Origin: Shinella sp. UYSO24
GTDB lineage: Bacteria; Pseudomonadota; Alphaproteobacteria; Rhizobiales; Rhizobiaceae
DNA: 64,000 nucleotides
Direction: 5' to 3'
Assembly: GCA_902167985.1 (NCBI GenBank)
Contig: CABHNZ010000010.1
Location: forward strand, 62,001-126,000
Numbering within the stretch: position 1 is the first letter of the stretch; each line of letters starts with the position of its first letter. The notes under the pieces are model-generated. The model saw nothing but the letters and a program-made list of their open reading frames with translations, did not search any database and was not told where the DNA came from. The position numbers and the translations under genes are program-made. Shown piece after piece: positions 1-11,106 of this stretch.

Positions 1-110
1 TCAAGGAGCGCGGCCAGAGGCAGCAGGCATGGGTGAGCCCCGACGAGGCAGCGAGGCGCGTGCGGGAAATCGAGCTTAAATCGCTTCTCGTCAATTTCCG
101 GCCGCGCTGA
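1..110 (+). CDS. C-terminal end of a probable NUDIX hydrolase (partial)
   Basis: An open frame read from base 3 ends at a TGA at 108-110. It encodes about 35 residues with a tail W-V-S-P-D-E-A-A-R-R-V followed by E-L-K-S-L-L. Tails of this form (WxSPxEAAxxVxExELKxLL) are common at the C-terminus of alphaproteobacterial NUDIX hydrolases, where they follow the NUDIX box. The box itself lies outside the window, so the assignment rests on the tail alone. The gene is convergent with the ABC ATPase gene that ends at 181. Confidence 0.45.
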   Translation, partial: KERGQRQQAWVSPDEAARRVREIELKSLLVNFRPR

Positions 111-180
111 GATACAGGCTCACCATGTCCGATCCTGCCCGACCATGCCGGTCATGGCCGGTCAGGCGTAGCGGGCGGGC

Positions 181-1222
<1,042 letters not shown>

Positions 1223-1223
<1 letters not shown>

Positions 1224-2071
1224 TACTTTTCAGTCTCCACCAAACCTTTGACGAACCAGCGCTGCATCAGGACCACGACGACGACCGGCGGGATGATGGC
1301 GAGAATTGCCGTGACCATGACGTAGTTCCACGGCGTGGACGCGTCGGCGAAATCCACCATCCGGCGCAGCCCGATGATGATCGTGTTCATCTCGGCCTTG
1401 TCGGTGACGAGAAGCGGCCAGAGATATTGCGTCCAGCCGTAGATGAAGAGGATGACGAACAGGGCTGCGATATTTGTCAGCGACAGCGGCAGGAGAATGT
1501 CGCGCATGAAGCGGAAGGGCCCGGCATTGTCGATCCGGGCGGCCTCGACCATTTCGCCCGGTATCGTCAGGAAGAACTGCCGAAACAGGAAGGTCGCCGT
1601 CGCAGACGCCATCAGCGGCAGGGTGAGGCCCGCATAGGTGTTGAGAAGGCCGAGATCGACGATCACCTTGTAGGTCGGCAGGATGCGGACCTCGACGGGC
1701 AGCATCAGCGTGACGAAGATCATCCAGAAGAACAGGTTTCGAAACGGAAACCGGAAGAAGACGATCGCGAAGGCCGACAGGAAGGAGATGACGATCTTGC
1801 CGATGGCAATCGTCATGGCGACGACGAAGCTGTTGAAGAGCAGCCGTTCGAGGCTGACGCCGACAACCCTTTCGACGCCGCCACTGATCGATTCGGAGTA
1901 GTTTTCCACCAGATGGCCGGCGGGGAGAAGGGACAGCGGCGGGCGCAGGATGGCCGAAGACGTCGCGGTCGACGCGACGAATGTATAGTAGATCGGAAAG
2001 GCGACGATGATGATGCCGATAATCAGCATCAGATGCGCCATGATCCGTGCAAGGGGGCGGTTTTCGATCAT
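1223..2071 (-). CDS. ugpE: sn-glycerol-3-phosphate ABC transporter permease UgpE
   Basis: Intact 282-residue inner-membrane permease of the MalG/UgpE type. A first membrane segment lies near residues 10-30, followed by further hydrophobic segments. The permease EAA loop reads [20 protein letters not shown] near residues 180-200. The stretch [22 protein letters not shown] is very typical of UgpE and is the main reason for choosing the glycerol-3-phosphate system. It would form the translocation pore with UgpA. The start follows the ugpA stop by about 10 bases, and its own stop overlaps the ugpC start by one base. Confidence 0.87.
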
Positions 2072-2080
2072 TGCTCGACC

Positions 2081-2961
2081 TCACGCATAATGGACACGCC
2101 GCTCGACGAAGCGGAACTGGAAGGCCGTGAGTGCAATGACGATCACCATCAGCACGACGGACTGGGCCGCAGACGAGCCGAGGTCGAGATTGACGAAGCC
2201 ATCGTTGTAAACCTTGTAGACCAGCGTTTCCGTCGCCTTGGCCGGTCCGCCGCCGGTGACGGCATGGATGATGCCGAACGTGTCGAAGAAGGCGTAGACG
2301 GTGTTGACGACCAGAAGGAAGAAGGTCGTCGGCGCCAGAAGCGGGAAGACGATCGTCCAGAAACGGCGGCTGCCGCGGGCGCCGTCGATGGCGGCGGCCT
2401 CAAGCAGCGATTTCGGGATCGCCTGCAGGCCGGCGACGAAGAAGAGGAAATTGTAGCTGATCTGCTTCCACGCGGCGCGATCACCACGAGAACCATGGCC
2501 TGATCGCCATTGAGGAGCGGATCCCAGGGCACGCCGTTTCGCCGCAGCAGATAGGCAAGCGTGCCCATGGCCGGGTTGAACATGAAGAGCCACAGCATGC
2601 CGGCAAGCGCCGGTGCCACGGCATAGGGGATGATCAGCATGGTCCGGTAAAAGCCCTTGCCGCGCACGACGAGATCGGCCGCCGTCGCCAAAAGAAGTGC
2701 CACGGCCATGGCGAGAAAGGCGGTAGCGAGGCTGAAGATCACGGTGGTCTTGAGCGATGACAGATAGGTCTCGTCGGACAGGATGGCGGTAAAGTTGGCC
2801 AGCCCGACAAAGCCGCTCTGCAGCCCGAACGGATCCTCGCGCATCATCGACTGGTAAAGTGCCTGGCTTGCCGGCCAGAAAAAGAAGATCACCGTCAGGA
2901 TGATCTGCGGGGCAACCAGGAAATAGGGCAATATCCTGTTTGGGAAAATGACGTTCTGCAT
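2081..2961 (-). CDS. ugpA: sn-glycerol-3-phosphate ABC transporter permease UgpA (frameshifted)
   Basis: Inner-membrane permease, about 293 residues after correction. The N-terminal part ([19 protein letters not shown]) and the C-terminal part ([20 protein letters not shown], then the EAA loop [18 protein letters not shown]) lie in different frames. They join near 2474-2480, where one base is missing in a GC-rich stretch. The [11 protein letters not shown] and [14 protein letters not shown] segments match UgpA of enteric bacteria closely. ATG 2961 is preceded by a strong GGAGGAG ribosome-binding site. It lies 74 bases after ugpB, with a hairpin in between, and is followed closely by ugpE. Confidence 0.85.
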
Positions 2962-2991
2962 GAGGCTCCTCCAGGCCGCAGGAAGGGCGGC

Positions 2992-3013
2992 TCCCGAAAC
3001 TCTCGTCTCGGGA
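2992..3013 (-). other. Hairpin between ugpB and ugpA
   Basis: TCCCGA (2992-2997) pairs with TCGGGA (3008-3013) around a 10-base loop, just after the ugpB stop codon. There is no T-run. A hairpin here is typical of stems that protect a binding-protein message and lower read-through to the permease genes. The role is inferred from position. Confidence 0.4.
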
Positions 3014-3035
3014 ACCGGTTCGCGTCACTCAAAGG

Positions 3036-4353
3036 TCATTTGCCGATGGCTTTCTGGATCGCCGCATTGCCGCGTTCGACTGCCTTGTTCAGCGCCGTCT
3101 TGGCATCCTGCTTGCCGGCGAGCATGGCTTCGAATTCCTCGTTCATGATGTCGCGAACCTGCGGCAGGTTGACGAGCCGCACGCCCTTGGAATTCGGCGT
3201 CGGTGCCTTGCCCAGCATCTGCTGGATCGGCGTCTCGCGACCGGGGTTTTCTCGTAGAAACCGGATTTCTTGGTTTCGTCATAGGCGGCGAGAGTGACGG
3301 GCAGGTAGCCGGAAACCTGATGCAGGCGGGCCTGGATCTTGGTCTGCGACAGGAAATGGAAGAAGGCGGCCGTTCCCTTGTATTCCGCATCGCTCTTGCC
3401 GGCAAAGACCCAGAGGCTTGCGCCGCCGGGAATGGTGTTCTGCGGGCGGCCGTCGCCTTCGTAATAGGGGAGCTGGCCGATGCCGTAATTCATGCCCGAC
3501 TTGATGATGTCGCCAAGCCCGCCGGAGGATTCCGTCAGGATGCCGCATTCGCCGGATGTGAAGAGCTGCTTTGCTTCCGATGTGCGCCCGCCATAGCGGA
3601 ACGTGCCATCCTTGGCGAGATCGGCGATCGACTGGAAGTGCTTGACGAAGAAGTCGGAGTTGAAGGCCAGCTTGACGTCTGTCCCGCCAAGGCCGTTCTC
3701 GTTGCTGCCATAGGAGACGTTATTCCAGGCGGCGAGGTTCTCGGTCTGGATCCATGTGAGCCATGTCGAGGTGAAGCCGCAGGATGCCGCGCCGCTGGTC
3801 TTGATCTTGCGGGCAGCGTCGAAGAGTTCCGGCCATGTCTTGGGCGGCTTGGCGGCATCGAGCCCGGCCTTCTGGAAGATATCCTTGTTGTAATAGAGGA
3901 TCGGCGAGGATGAATTATAGGGGAAGGAGAGCATCGTGCCGTCGGGCTTGGAATAATAGGCGACGATGCCCGGCAGATATTCCGACTTGTCGAACTTGTA
4001 GCCGCCCTTGGTCAGCACGTCGGCCACCGGCACGATCGCGCCCTGTGCGCCCATCATCACGCCGCTGCCCGCATCGAAGACCTGAATGATGGCCGGCGGC
4101 TGCTTGGCGCGGAAGGCGGCAATGCCGGCATTCAGCGTTTCCGGATAGGTGCCCTTGAACACCGGCACGATCTTGTAGTCGCTCTGGCTGTCGTTGAATT
4201 CCTTGGCAAGCTGATCGACGACCTCGTTATTGGCGCCGGTCATGGCATGCCACCACTGGATCTCTGTCGCGGCCATGGCGTCGAGGCCATCATTGCCGAA
4301 AAGCCGGCCGACAGGCCGGTTGCGATGACTGCTGATGCAATAGTGGTTCTCAT
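3036..4353 (-). CDS. ugpB: sn-glycerol-3-phosphate-type substrate-binding protein UgpB (frameshifted)
   Basis: Periplasmic binding protein, about 438 residues after correction. ATG 4353 follows a GGGAGGA ribosome-binding site and opens a signal peptide (MRTTIASAVIATGLSAGFSA). The mature part begins near AATEIQWWHAMTGANN, typical of UgpB, in a second frame. One base is missing between about 4270 and 4300. A second event near 3247-3250, in a T4 run, separates SGFYEK from the C-terminal frame TPIQQMLGKAPTPNSKGVRL. PYNSSSPILYYNKDIF and IPGGASLWV are family-typical. It lies downstream of the phosphatase gene, on the same strand as the AfuABC genes, and is followed by ugpA, ugpE and ugpC. Confidence 0.83.
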
Positions 4354-4415
4354 GGATATTCCTCCCTTTCCCATGAAGCCGATATGGTCCGGCAGGATCC
4401 TCCAATCCCGCCTGG

Positions 4416-4443
4416 GCCGCCTCCATGTTTCGATGAAGGCGGC
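4416..4443 (-). other. Hairpin between phosphatase gene and ugpB
   Basis: GCCGCCT (4416-4422) pairs with AGGCGGC (4437-4443) around a 14-base loop, in the roughly 100-base gap between the inositol-monophosphatase stop and ugpB. No U-tract follows on the minus strand. It may partly separate the two transporter halves of the operon. Function uncertain. Confidence 0.3.
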
Positions 4444-4455
4444 GCCATGTCATGA

Positions 4456-5279
4456 CTATGCGTGTGTGACGCTTGCCGCGTCAACGCCGGCAATGCGTGT
4501 CAGGTCGTCAAGCACGCCCGGCCCGCCGGCAATCACCGGTGCGCCCCTGGTCAGCCGTTCTCCCTCGGTCGGGAATGGATGGTACCAGCCGCCCGCTTCC
4601 TTCACGAGGCAATAGCCGGCAAGGCAATCCCAGGCATGCATATAGGGTTCGTAATAGCCGACGAGCGGCCGGCCGCGACATAGGCCAGCATCAGCGCCCC
4701 CGAGCCATTGCGGATGAAGTTGCCGCCGGCCTCCAGAAGGCTTTCGACCATTCTTGCGACGAAGGCGGGCGTGACATGGCTGTTGGCGCCAATGCCCGTC
4801 ACCGAGTTGCGGATGGTCTTGTCGGGCGAGAGCGATAGCGGCCTGCCGTTGAGGGTCGCACCACCGCCCGCACGCGCCGCATAAGTCTCATCGAAGCAGG
4901 GCGCATAGATGACGCCGACCACCGGGTTTCCACCGTGAAGGAGCGCAATCGAGACGCACCAGTTGGGCATGCCGTTGACGAAGGGGCTGGTGCCGTCGAT
5001 CGGATCGACCACCCAGGTAAAGCCGGAATTGCCGCCCTGCAGGCCGTATTCCTCGCCAAGAACGCCATCGCCGGGAAAGGCTTCGGCAAAGCGGGAACGG
5101 ATCAGCTCTTCCACCTCGCGGTCGGCGATGGAAACGACATCCTGGAGATCGCGCTTGGTTTCGATGACCAGCGTGTCGCGCTCGTTGAAATAATGAAAGG
5201 CGAGCTTGCCCGCTTCCTGGGCAACGACCTGTGCCAGCTGGAACCTTTCGTCAAGGCCGGCGATCGACGGGGAACTCAT
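4456..5279 (-). CDS. Inositol monophosphatase-family phosphatase (frameshifted)
   Basis: Cytoplasmic metal-dependent phosphatase, about 274 residues after correction. It carries the family motifs in order: GEEYG (metal-binding Glu) near residue 75, WVVDPIDGT near residue 90 (metal-binding Asp, Ile-Asp-Gly-Thr), and WDCLAG near residue 210. The last motif lies in a second frame, entered near 4664-4667 (AAGR then [12 protein letters not shown]), where one base is missing. The family includes inositol-1-phosphatase, histidinol phosphatase and sugar phosphatases, and the sequence alone does not choose among them. Its place between an AfuABC-type and a UgpBAEC-type importer suggests that it dephosphorylates an imported phosphate ester. 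Confidence 0.8.
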
Positions 5280-5321
5280 GGAAAAATCCTTTGTGTGGTT
5301 GGCTCGAAATGAAGAGGTGAC

Positions 5322-6380
5322 TTAACCGATGATGGCAATGCCACGATCGCGAAGTCCGATCTTGACCCTTGTCGATACGGGAAGCGGCTCGTCGGCGGAT
5401 GCATCGATAACGAAGAGTTTCGACGAGCCGGTGTCCACTTCATATTCGACATGATCCCCAAGATATGCCGCATGGATGATCTGACCGGAAAAGCCGGAAG
5501 CCGCGCCATCGGGCGAAAGGTCGATGGCGTTCGGCCGGATGGCAAGCTGGGCCGCCCCTTGCGCCGCCTTGCCGGCGGCAGACGGTGGCGAAGGCCCGCA
5601 ACGTCGATCAGGGCCTGCCCGGCGTCTACCGCCAGCACATTGCAATCAACGACATTGGCCTCACCCATGAAATCGGCGATGAAGGCGGAGGCCGGCGCTT
5701 CGTAGAGATCGCGCGGGGCGCCCTGCTGGGCAATGCCGCCATCCTTCATGACGATGATCTGGTCGGAGACGGCAAGCGCCTCGTCCTGGTCGTGGGTCAC
5801 GTAGACGGCGGTGAAGCCGAGCCTTTGCTGCAACTCGCGGATCTCGGTTCTCACTCGCGGCGTAGACGGGCGTCGAGATTGGAAAGCGGTTCGTCGAGCA
5901 ACAGAACCTGCGGCTCCAGAACCAGCGCGCGGCAACCGCGACACGCTGCTGCTGACCGCCGGAAAGCTCGGCCGGCAAGCGGTGGCCCATGCCGGCGAGG
6001 CCGACAAGCTTGAGACCTTCTTCCGCCCGCTCGCGCGCCTCGGCGCGTTTCAGCCCGGAAGACTGAAGGCCATAGGCGACGTTGTCGAGCGAGGTCATAT
6101 GAGGAAAGAGAGCGTAGCTCTGAAACACCATCGAGACGTCGCGCTCATTGGCTGGCAGCATGGTGACGTCCTTGCCGCCGATCAGGATACGGCCGGCACT
6201 TGGATGTTCCAGCCCCGCCAGCATTCGCAGCGTCGTCGTCTTGCCGCAGCCGGACGGCCCAAGCAGGGTGACGAGCGTGCCGGGCTCGATGGTCAGCGAC
6301 AGATCGGGAATGGCCGTGAAGGCGCCAAACGACTTGCGGACATTTTCAAAGACCACGGAGCCGGGATTGATCATGCTCAT
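5322..6380 (-). CDS. AfuC/FbpC-type ABC transporter ATPase (three frameshifts)
   Basis: Cytoplasmic ATPase of an iron/phosphosugar/2-aminoethylphosphonate-type importer. The start [11 protein letters not shown] at 6380 follows AGGAG. Walker [11 protein letters not shown] and the Q-loop are in frame one, with the LSGGQQQR signature just before the first break near 5931-5933. [15 protein letters not shown] lies in a short second frame up to the second break near 5853-5855 (GAG-GTG-AGA lost a G). [21 protein letters not shown] and the TOBE part are in a third frame. A further break near 5550-5570 leads to the C-terminus [10 protein letters not shown]...RDRGIAIIG. Each break is one missing base. 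The start overlaps the permease stop as ATGA, and the phosphatase gene follows. Confidence 0.8.
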
Positions 6381-8637
6381 GCTGTTTTCTCCTGAGCGAT
6401 TGGCGTTCTGGCCGGGGCTGCCGATGATACGGGTGCGGCCGTTGCGACCCGGTTTTCGCGCCGCAGGCGCCGCTCTCCGACAATGAGCTGGAAGCCCGCT
6501 ATGACGGTGAGCATGACGAGGATGAGGCCGAGGAATAGGCGATCGCGACGCCATATTGGCCATTTTCCACCAGCCCGACGATGAAGGCGGTCGACATGTT
6601 GTATTGCGCGCTGACGAGAAAGATCACGGCGCTGATCGAGGTTATTGCCCGCACGAAGGAATAGACCAGCGCAGCGGTGATTGCCGGACGCAGCAGCGGC
6701 AGGATGACCTTGCGGATGGTGCGAAGGCTGTTTGCCCGCAAGGTGAGAGAGGCTTCGTCCAGGCTCTTGTCGAGCTGGCTCATGGCAGCCACACCGCCGC
6801 GCACGCCGACCGGCATGTTGCGGAAGACGAAGCAGGCAACGAGGATGAGCGCCGTTCCCGTCATTTCAAGCGGTGGCAGGTTGAAGGCCATGATATAGCT
6901 GATGCCGATGACCGTGCCGGGTATCGCAAAGCTCATCATCAGCGCGAACTCGAATATGTTGCGCCCGGCAAACTTCTGGCGAACGATGATATAGGCGGTA
7001 AGAAGACCGACCGCTGCCGTCAGAGGCGCGGAGATCAGGGCGATCTCCATCGTCGTCCAGAACGAGTTCCAGGCGACGCCGGACCATTCGATGGCGCCGT
7101 CATTGCGCAGGCCGACCGAGAAGGCCTTCACATAGTGATCGATGGTCAGGCTATTATCCAGGCCCCAGGTGCGGACGAAACCGCCGAACAGGATCATGCC
7201 GTAGATGACCAGCGTGAAGGCGATCCAGGGCAGAACGAGCGCGTGAACGGCGATGGAAAGGCCGCGGGGCAGGGCGGCATGGGCGCCGGAATCTCCCTTG
7301 CCCGTGACGGTCGCGAAATTCTTGCCCGAGAGCCAGAAGCGCTGGGCGATAAAGGCGGTCATCGTGAAGAAGAGAAGGATCATCGCCAGAACGGCGGCGC
7401 GCGACGGGTCGTTCTGCGATCCGACGACGGCGAAGAAGATCTCAGTCGAGAGCACGCCGTTGCTGCCGCCAAGCACCATCGGATTGCCGAAATCGGCCAT
7501 GCTTTCGATGAAGCCGATCAGGAAGGCATTGGCGAGCCCCGGCGTCATCAGCGGCAGGGAGACGCGCCAGAAGGTGCGCCAGCGGTTGGCCCGCAGCGTC
7601 TGCGAAGCCTCTTCCATCGACGGGCTGACCCCTTCGACGACGCCGATCAGGACGAGAAAGGAGATCGGCGTAAACGACAGGACCTGTGCGATCCAGATAC
7701 CGGTCATGCCATAGAGCCAGCGGCTCGGCTCGGTGCCGGACAAGGCCGCAAACCATTGCGTGACGACGCCGGAGCGGCCGAAGAGCAGGATCAGCGCAAG
7801 GCCGATGACGAAAGGCGGGGTGATGATCGGCAGGATGGTCAGCAGCCGAAGCCCCTTCTTGAAGGGGAAGCGCGTGCGGGTGGCGACCAGCGCAAAGCAG
7901 AGGCCGAGCAGGGTCGAGCCGCTGGCGGTCATGATGGCCAGCCACAGCGTGCGCCAAGCGACGCCACAGCGGTCGCCGCCGATGAGGCAGTCGAGGCTCC
8001 AGATCGACGGATCCTGCATATTCGTGGTGAAGCCACTCGGATCAAACGAGCCGTCGAAGGACTGGAAGGCTGCCACGAACATGCTGCCGACCGGGTAGAA
8101 GACGAAGATCGACACGAGCACGATCAGGATCGAGATTGCGCCGATGACGAAGGCATCGCCCTTCATCACGCCCCGCTCGGCAAGGCCGAAGGCAAACATC
8201 AGAACAAAGACGATGCCGGCCAGCACTCCGCCGGCACCGATCGACGGCTGTCCGTCGGCAAGCGGGCCGAAGAGCGCTTCGAGAAATGACCAGCTCCAGC
8301 CGGAAAAGTTTATCGCCAGTCCCTCGATGACGAGAAACAGCACGCCGGCGGCTCCCAGAGCGGATAGTGCTTTGCCGCGGACATCCGGTATCGACAAGAA
8401 GCGCGTCGCTCCCGCTGCCAGAAGCAGGAGGGCGGGGATGGCCAGCCACCACCGGCCGAACTCAAAAACCTGCAGCACGAGCGGCGCGCTTGCCGCCTCG
8501 TCGAGAAAGGTCGACAGCCAGCCGAAACCGTAAAAACCGCCCTCTATGCGATACCAGGGCAGGACGATCAGGGCAGCAAGCCCGGCGATGAAGGCAATAT
8601 CCTGCCTCCTATGCACCCTTCGAGCGAGATGGGTCAT
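6377..8637 (-). CDS. AfuB/FbpB-type two-domain ABC permease (frameshifted)
   Basis: Large inner-membrane permease with two binding-protein-dependent transport domains in one chain, about 750 residues after correction. EAA-type loops read SMEEASQTLRANRWRTFWRV and SLDEASLTLRANSLRTIRKV. The N-terminus begins MTHLARRVHRRQDIAFIAGL and has extra hydrophobic segments. After GQYGVAIAYS the frame breaks near 6526-6529 (one base missing in SSA-LILVMLTVIAGFQLIVGE). The corrected reading ends at a TGA that overlaps the ATPase start (ATGA). The double-domain layout is that of FbpB/AfuB/PhnV-like permeases. It works with the binding protein at 8788-9816. Confidence 0.8.
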
Positions 8638-8732
8638 GGCAATCTTTCCGACGTTGCAAGCTTTTCGGCCCGGGGGTTTTGAGACGCAGGGGTTTTCCGG
8701 TCCTGCGGCTTCCCGGTACCCCGGAGATTGGT

Positions 8733-8773
8733 ACTGCCTGATCCAGTGATGGCTTTCACGCGGATCAGGCAGT
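8733..8773 (-). terminator. Strong stem-loop after the AfuA-type binding-protein gene
   Basis: ACTGCCTGATCC (8733-8744) and GGATCAGGCAGT (8762-8773) form a perfect 12-bp stem. The 17-base loop can pair further inside (GTGA/TCAC). It lies 15 bases after the stop of the binding-protein gene and before the permease gene. There is no T-run, so it is more likely a 3' mRNA-stabilising or attenuating stem than a full intrinsic terminator. Confidence 0.65.
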
Positions 8774-8787
8774 GGAGCGAGGGCAGA

Positions 8788-9816
8788 TCAGTTCGCCTTG
8801 GCGCCGATCTCCTTGTCCCAACGGGACAGAAGCGCCTTGCGCACCGCCGGATCGCCGTATTTGGCAAAATCGTAGTTGATCAGCTTGATATCTTCGAACT
8901 TCGGCGCTTCCTTCGGAATTGCTGCCGATTTGTTGGAGGGCAACTGATAGGATTTGCCATCCTTCATGTGGGACTGCGCCTCGGCGCTCAGCGCCCAGTC
9001 ATACCATTTCTTGGCGTTTTCGAGGTTCTTGGCGCCCTTGATGATCGACATCGAGCCGATCTCGTAGCCGGTGCCTTCGCAAGGGGCGACGGACTTGATC
9101 GGGAAGCCTTCGACGGTCTGGGCAACCGCATCATGCATGAAGACGATGCCGATCGTCGCTTCGCCACGGGCTGCGGCCTTTACCGGTGCCGAGCCGGACT
9201 TTGTATATTGCGAGATATTGGCGTTGAGCTTGCCCAGATAGTCGAATGCCTTGTCCTCGCCCATGATCTGCACGAGCGTTGCAAGCGTGTTGTAGGACGT
9301 GCCCGACGAATTGGGGTTGGCGATCTGGATCTCGCCCTTATAGGCGGGGTCGAGAAGGTCGGCCCAGCATTTCGGCTCCTTCAGGCCCTTCTTCTTCAGA
9401 AGGTCCGTATTGTAGCCCCAGCCGAGCGCACCGGCATAGACGCCGACGGTGCGGAATTTGGCGCTTTCCGCCTGGCTCTTTGCCCAGTCCTGCAACTGGT
9501 CGAAAAGCGGCGACTTGTATTCCTGCGTCAGCCCTTCGGCCGCGGCCTGAAGGTGCGGATCACCGGTGCCCGCCCACCAGATATCGGTTTTGGGATTGCG
9601 CGCCTCGGCGCGTATCTTCGCATATGTCTCGCCCGCAGACAGGCGAACCATGTTGACCTTGATGCTCGTCTGCTTCTCGAAGAGGTTCTTCATCACGTCG
9701 CAGACTTCGGGATCTGCCGAGCAGATCATGTTCAGATCGTCCGCGGCATGCGCGGAAAAGGCAATAAGGGATACGCCCCCGGCAAGCATTGCCGCGGCCA
9801 ATGTCTTGATGATCAT
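8788..9816 (-). CDS. AfuA-like periplasmic substrate-binding protein
   Basis: Intact 342-residue periplasmic binding protein with a Sec signal peptide (MIIKTLAAAMLAGGVSLIAF, cleaved after SAHA). The mature part DDLNMICSADPEVCDVMKNL, with WWAGTGDPHLQAA and NPNSSGTSYNTLATLVQ, resembles the AfuA/FbpA class. That class includes Fe3+-binding proteins, but AfuABC of Actinobacillus pleuropneumoniae transports hexose phosphates. I see no clear FbpA-type tyrosine pair. With a phosphatase gene in the operon, a phosphorylated organic substrate is the better guess. ATG 9816 follows AGGAGG with 5-base spacing. First gene of the operon, divergent from the LacI gene. Confidence 0.8.
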   Translation of the reverse strand: MIIKTLAAAMLAGGVSLIAFSAHAADDLNMICSADPEVCDVMKNLFEKQTSIKVNMVRLSAGETYAKIRAEARNPKTDIWWAGTGDPHLQAAAEGLTQEYKSPLFDQLQDWAKSQAESAKFRTVGVYAGALGWGYNTDLLKKKGLKEPKCWADLLDPAYKGEIQIANPNSSGTSYNTLATLVQIMGEDKAFDYLGKLNANISQYTKSGSAPVKAAARGEATIGIVFMHDAVAQTVEGFPIKSVAPCEGTGYEIGSMSIIKGAKNLENAKKWYDWALSAEAQSHMKDGKSYQLPSNKSAAIPKEAPKFEDIKLINYDFAKYGDPAVRKALLSRWDKEIGAKAN

Positions 9817-9856
9817 ATTTTCCTCCTGGTGTGCGACGCCTCCACGTCACGTGCTT

Positions 9857-9872
9857 TTGCAAGCGTGTGCAA
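9857..9872. promoter_or_regulatory. Candidate LacI-family operator 1 (TTGCA-N6-TGCAA)
   Basis: TTGCA (9857-9861) and TGCAA (9868-9872) are inverted with a 6-base spacer. The site lies in the divergent region about 40 bases upstream of the binding-protein ATG. A second copy with identical arms and spacing is at 9944-9959. Confidence 0.55.
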
Positions 9873-9943
9873 CGCTGTCATGGCATTGTCGCACTGTCAA
9901 TCAAGAAAGGCGGAAAAAGGCGATATTCCTGTTTTCTTCGGCA

Positions 9944-9959
9944 TTGCACGCAATTGCAA
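9944..9959. promoter_or_regulatory. Candidate LacI-family operator 2 (TTGCA-N6-TGCAA)
   Basis: TTGCA (9944-9948), spacer CGCAAT, TGCAA (9955-9959). It has the same architecture as the site at 9857-9872, 87 bases away, and lies about 40 bases upstream of the LacI start. A weaker relative (ATTGC-N4-GCAAT, 9968-9981) sits just downstream. Paired operators in a divergent promoter suit a looping or autoregulating LacI protein. Confidence 0.55.
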
Positions 9960-9996
9960 ACTGGTGCATTGCTTGTGCAATATCGTGGAGCCTGAA

Positions 9997-11000
9997 ATGC
10001 CCAAGGAATTTGTCAGTGCCCAGGCGGTGGCGGAAAAGGCCGGGGTGTCGCGCTCCGCCGTTTCGCGCACGTTCACGCCCGGCGCAAGCGTCTCCCCGGA
10101 GACGAAAAAGCGTGTTCTGGCCGCCGCCGAGGAGCTCGGCTACCATGTCAATCAGCTGGCGCGCGGCTTGATGCGCAACGAGACGGGCATCGTCTGTCTC
10201 GTCGGCTCGGAAGTGGCGACGCCCTATCGATCGGTGCTCCTGCGCGAACTGACGCAGCAGCTGCAGAGCGTCGGCAAGGTGGCGATGCTGATCAATACCG
10301 ACAGATCGGATGGCAGTGTCGATCGCGCACTCCAGCAGGCGATACGCTACCGTGCCGATGCCTCGATCATCATGTCGGGCATGCCGGACAAATCGATCGC
10401 GCAGCTATGTCTGCGCAGCGGCCAGAGGCTCGTTCTCATCAATCGCGACGACGACCAGCTCGGCTCGCTGCGCATCAATCTCGATGATCATGAATGCGGC
10501 GCACGTATTGCAACCGCCTTCGTCCGGGCAGGCTGTCGTCGTCTTGCCTTTGCCAATTCGGAAGCCGGAACGCCAAGCCTGATGGGACGTGAGCGCGGCT
10601 TCGTGGCAGCTGCCAACCGCATGGGCATGGAGGTGATCCTCGAACGCTTCGGTCAGACCGGTTACGAGGCCGGCCGCGTGCTTGCGCGCCGCCTGCTGAC
10701 ACTGCCGGAACGCCCGGATGCGGTCTTCTGTGCCACGGATCTGATTGCTTGCGGTCTCATGGATGCGGCGCGGCACCAGTTCCGGATCTCGATACCCGAC
10801 GAGCTTTGCGTCGCCGGCTTCGATGATATCGAACAGGCGGATGGTCCTCCTACGAGCTGACGACGTTTTCGCAGCCGGTGGTCAGAATAGCCGAAGAGGC
10901 GATCAAATGGCTGCTGCGCGACGAGACGGAGCGGGAAATGCCGGCAGGCTTGAAACTGACGGCGGATTTCATCTGGCGCGGCACGGTGCGCGGCGCCTAG
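9997..11000 (+). CDS. LacI-family transcriptional regulator (frameshifted near the end)
   Basis: Cytoplasmic DNA-binding repressor, about 333 residues. The HTH is at residues 7-27 (AQAVAEKAGVSRSAVSRTFTP), followed by the hinge region and a periplasmic-binding-protein-like effector domain. VCLVGSEVATPYRSVLLREL and VFCATDLIACGLMDAAR are typical LacI segments. ATG 9997 follows GTGGAG with 6-base spacing. Near 10839-10840 a missing G in CAGGCG(G)GATGG breaks the frame after FDDIEQA. The next frame restores the usual C-terminus (SSYELTTFSQPV, ending at TAG 10998-11000). Divergent from the AfuABC-phosphatase-Ugp operon and probably its regulator, through the paired TTGCA-N6-TGCAA sites. Confidence 0.85.
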
Positions 11001-11106
11001 CCAATCCTCGGAAGCCATATTGGCAAACACGACGGCGGCGACCGGCTGACGTGATCAGGTGCCCATGTGTTCAAGAGTTCAGGTACCCAGGCGGCGGCGA
11101 TCAGCT

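Noticed and set aside
6556..8289. 577-codon plus-strand open frame
   Set aside because: Antisense to the two-domain permease gene, with the composition of a shadow frame.
8728..9996. Long N-terminal extension of the LacI gene
   Set aside because: The frame stays open upstream by chance, antisense to the binding-protein gene. The HTH begins just after ATG 9997, which has its own ribosome-binding site.
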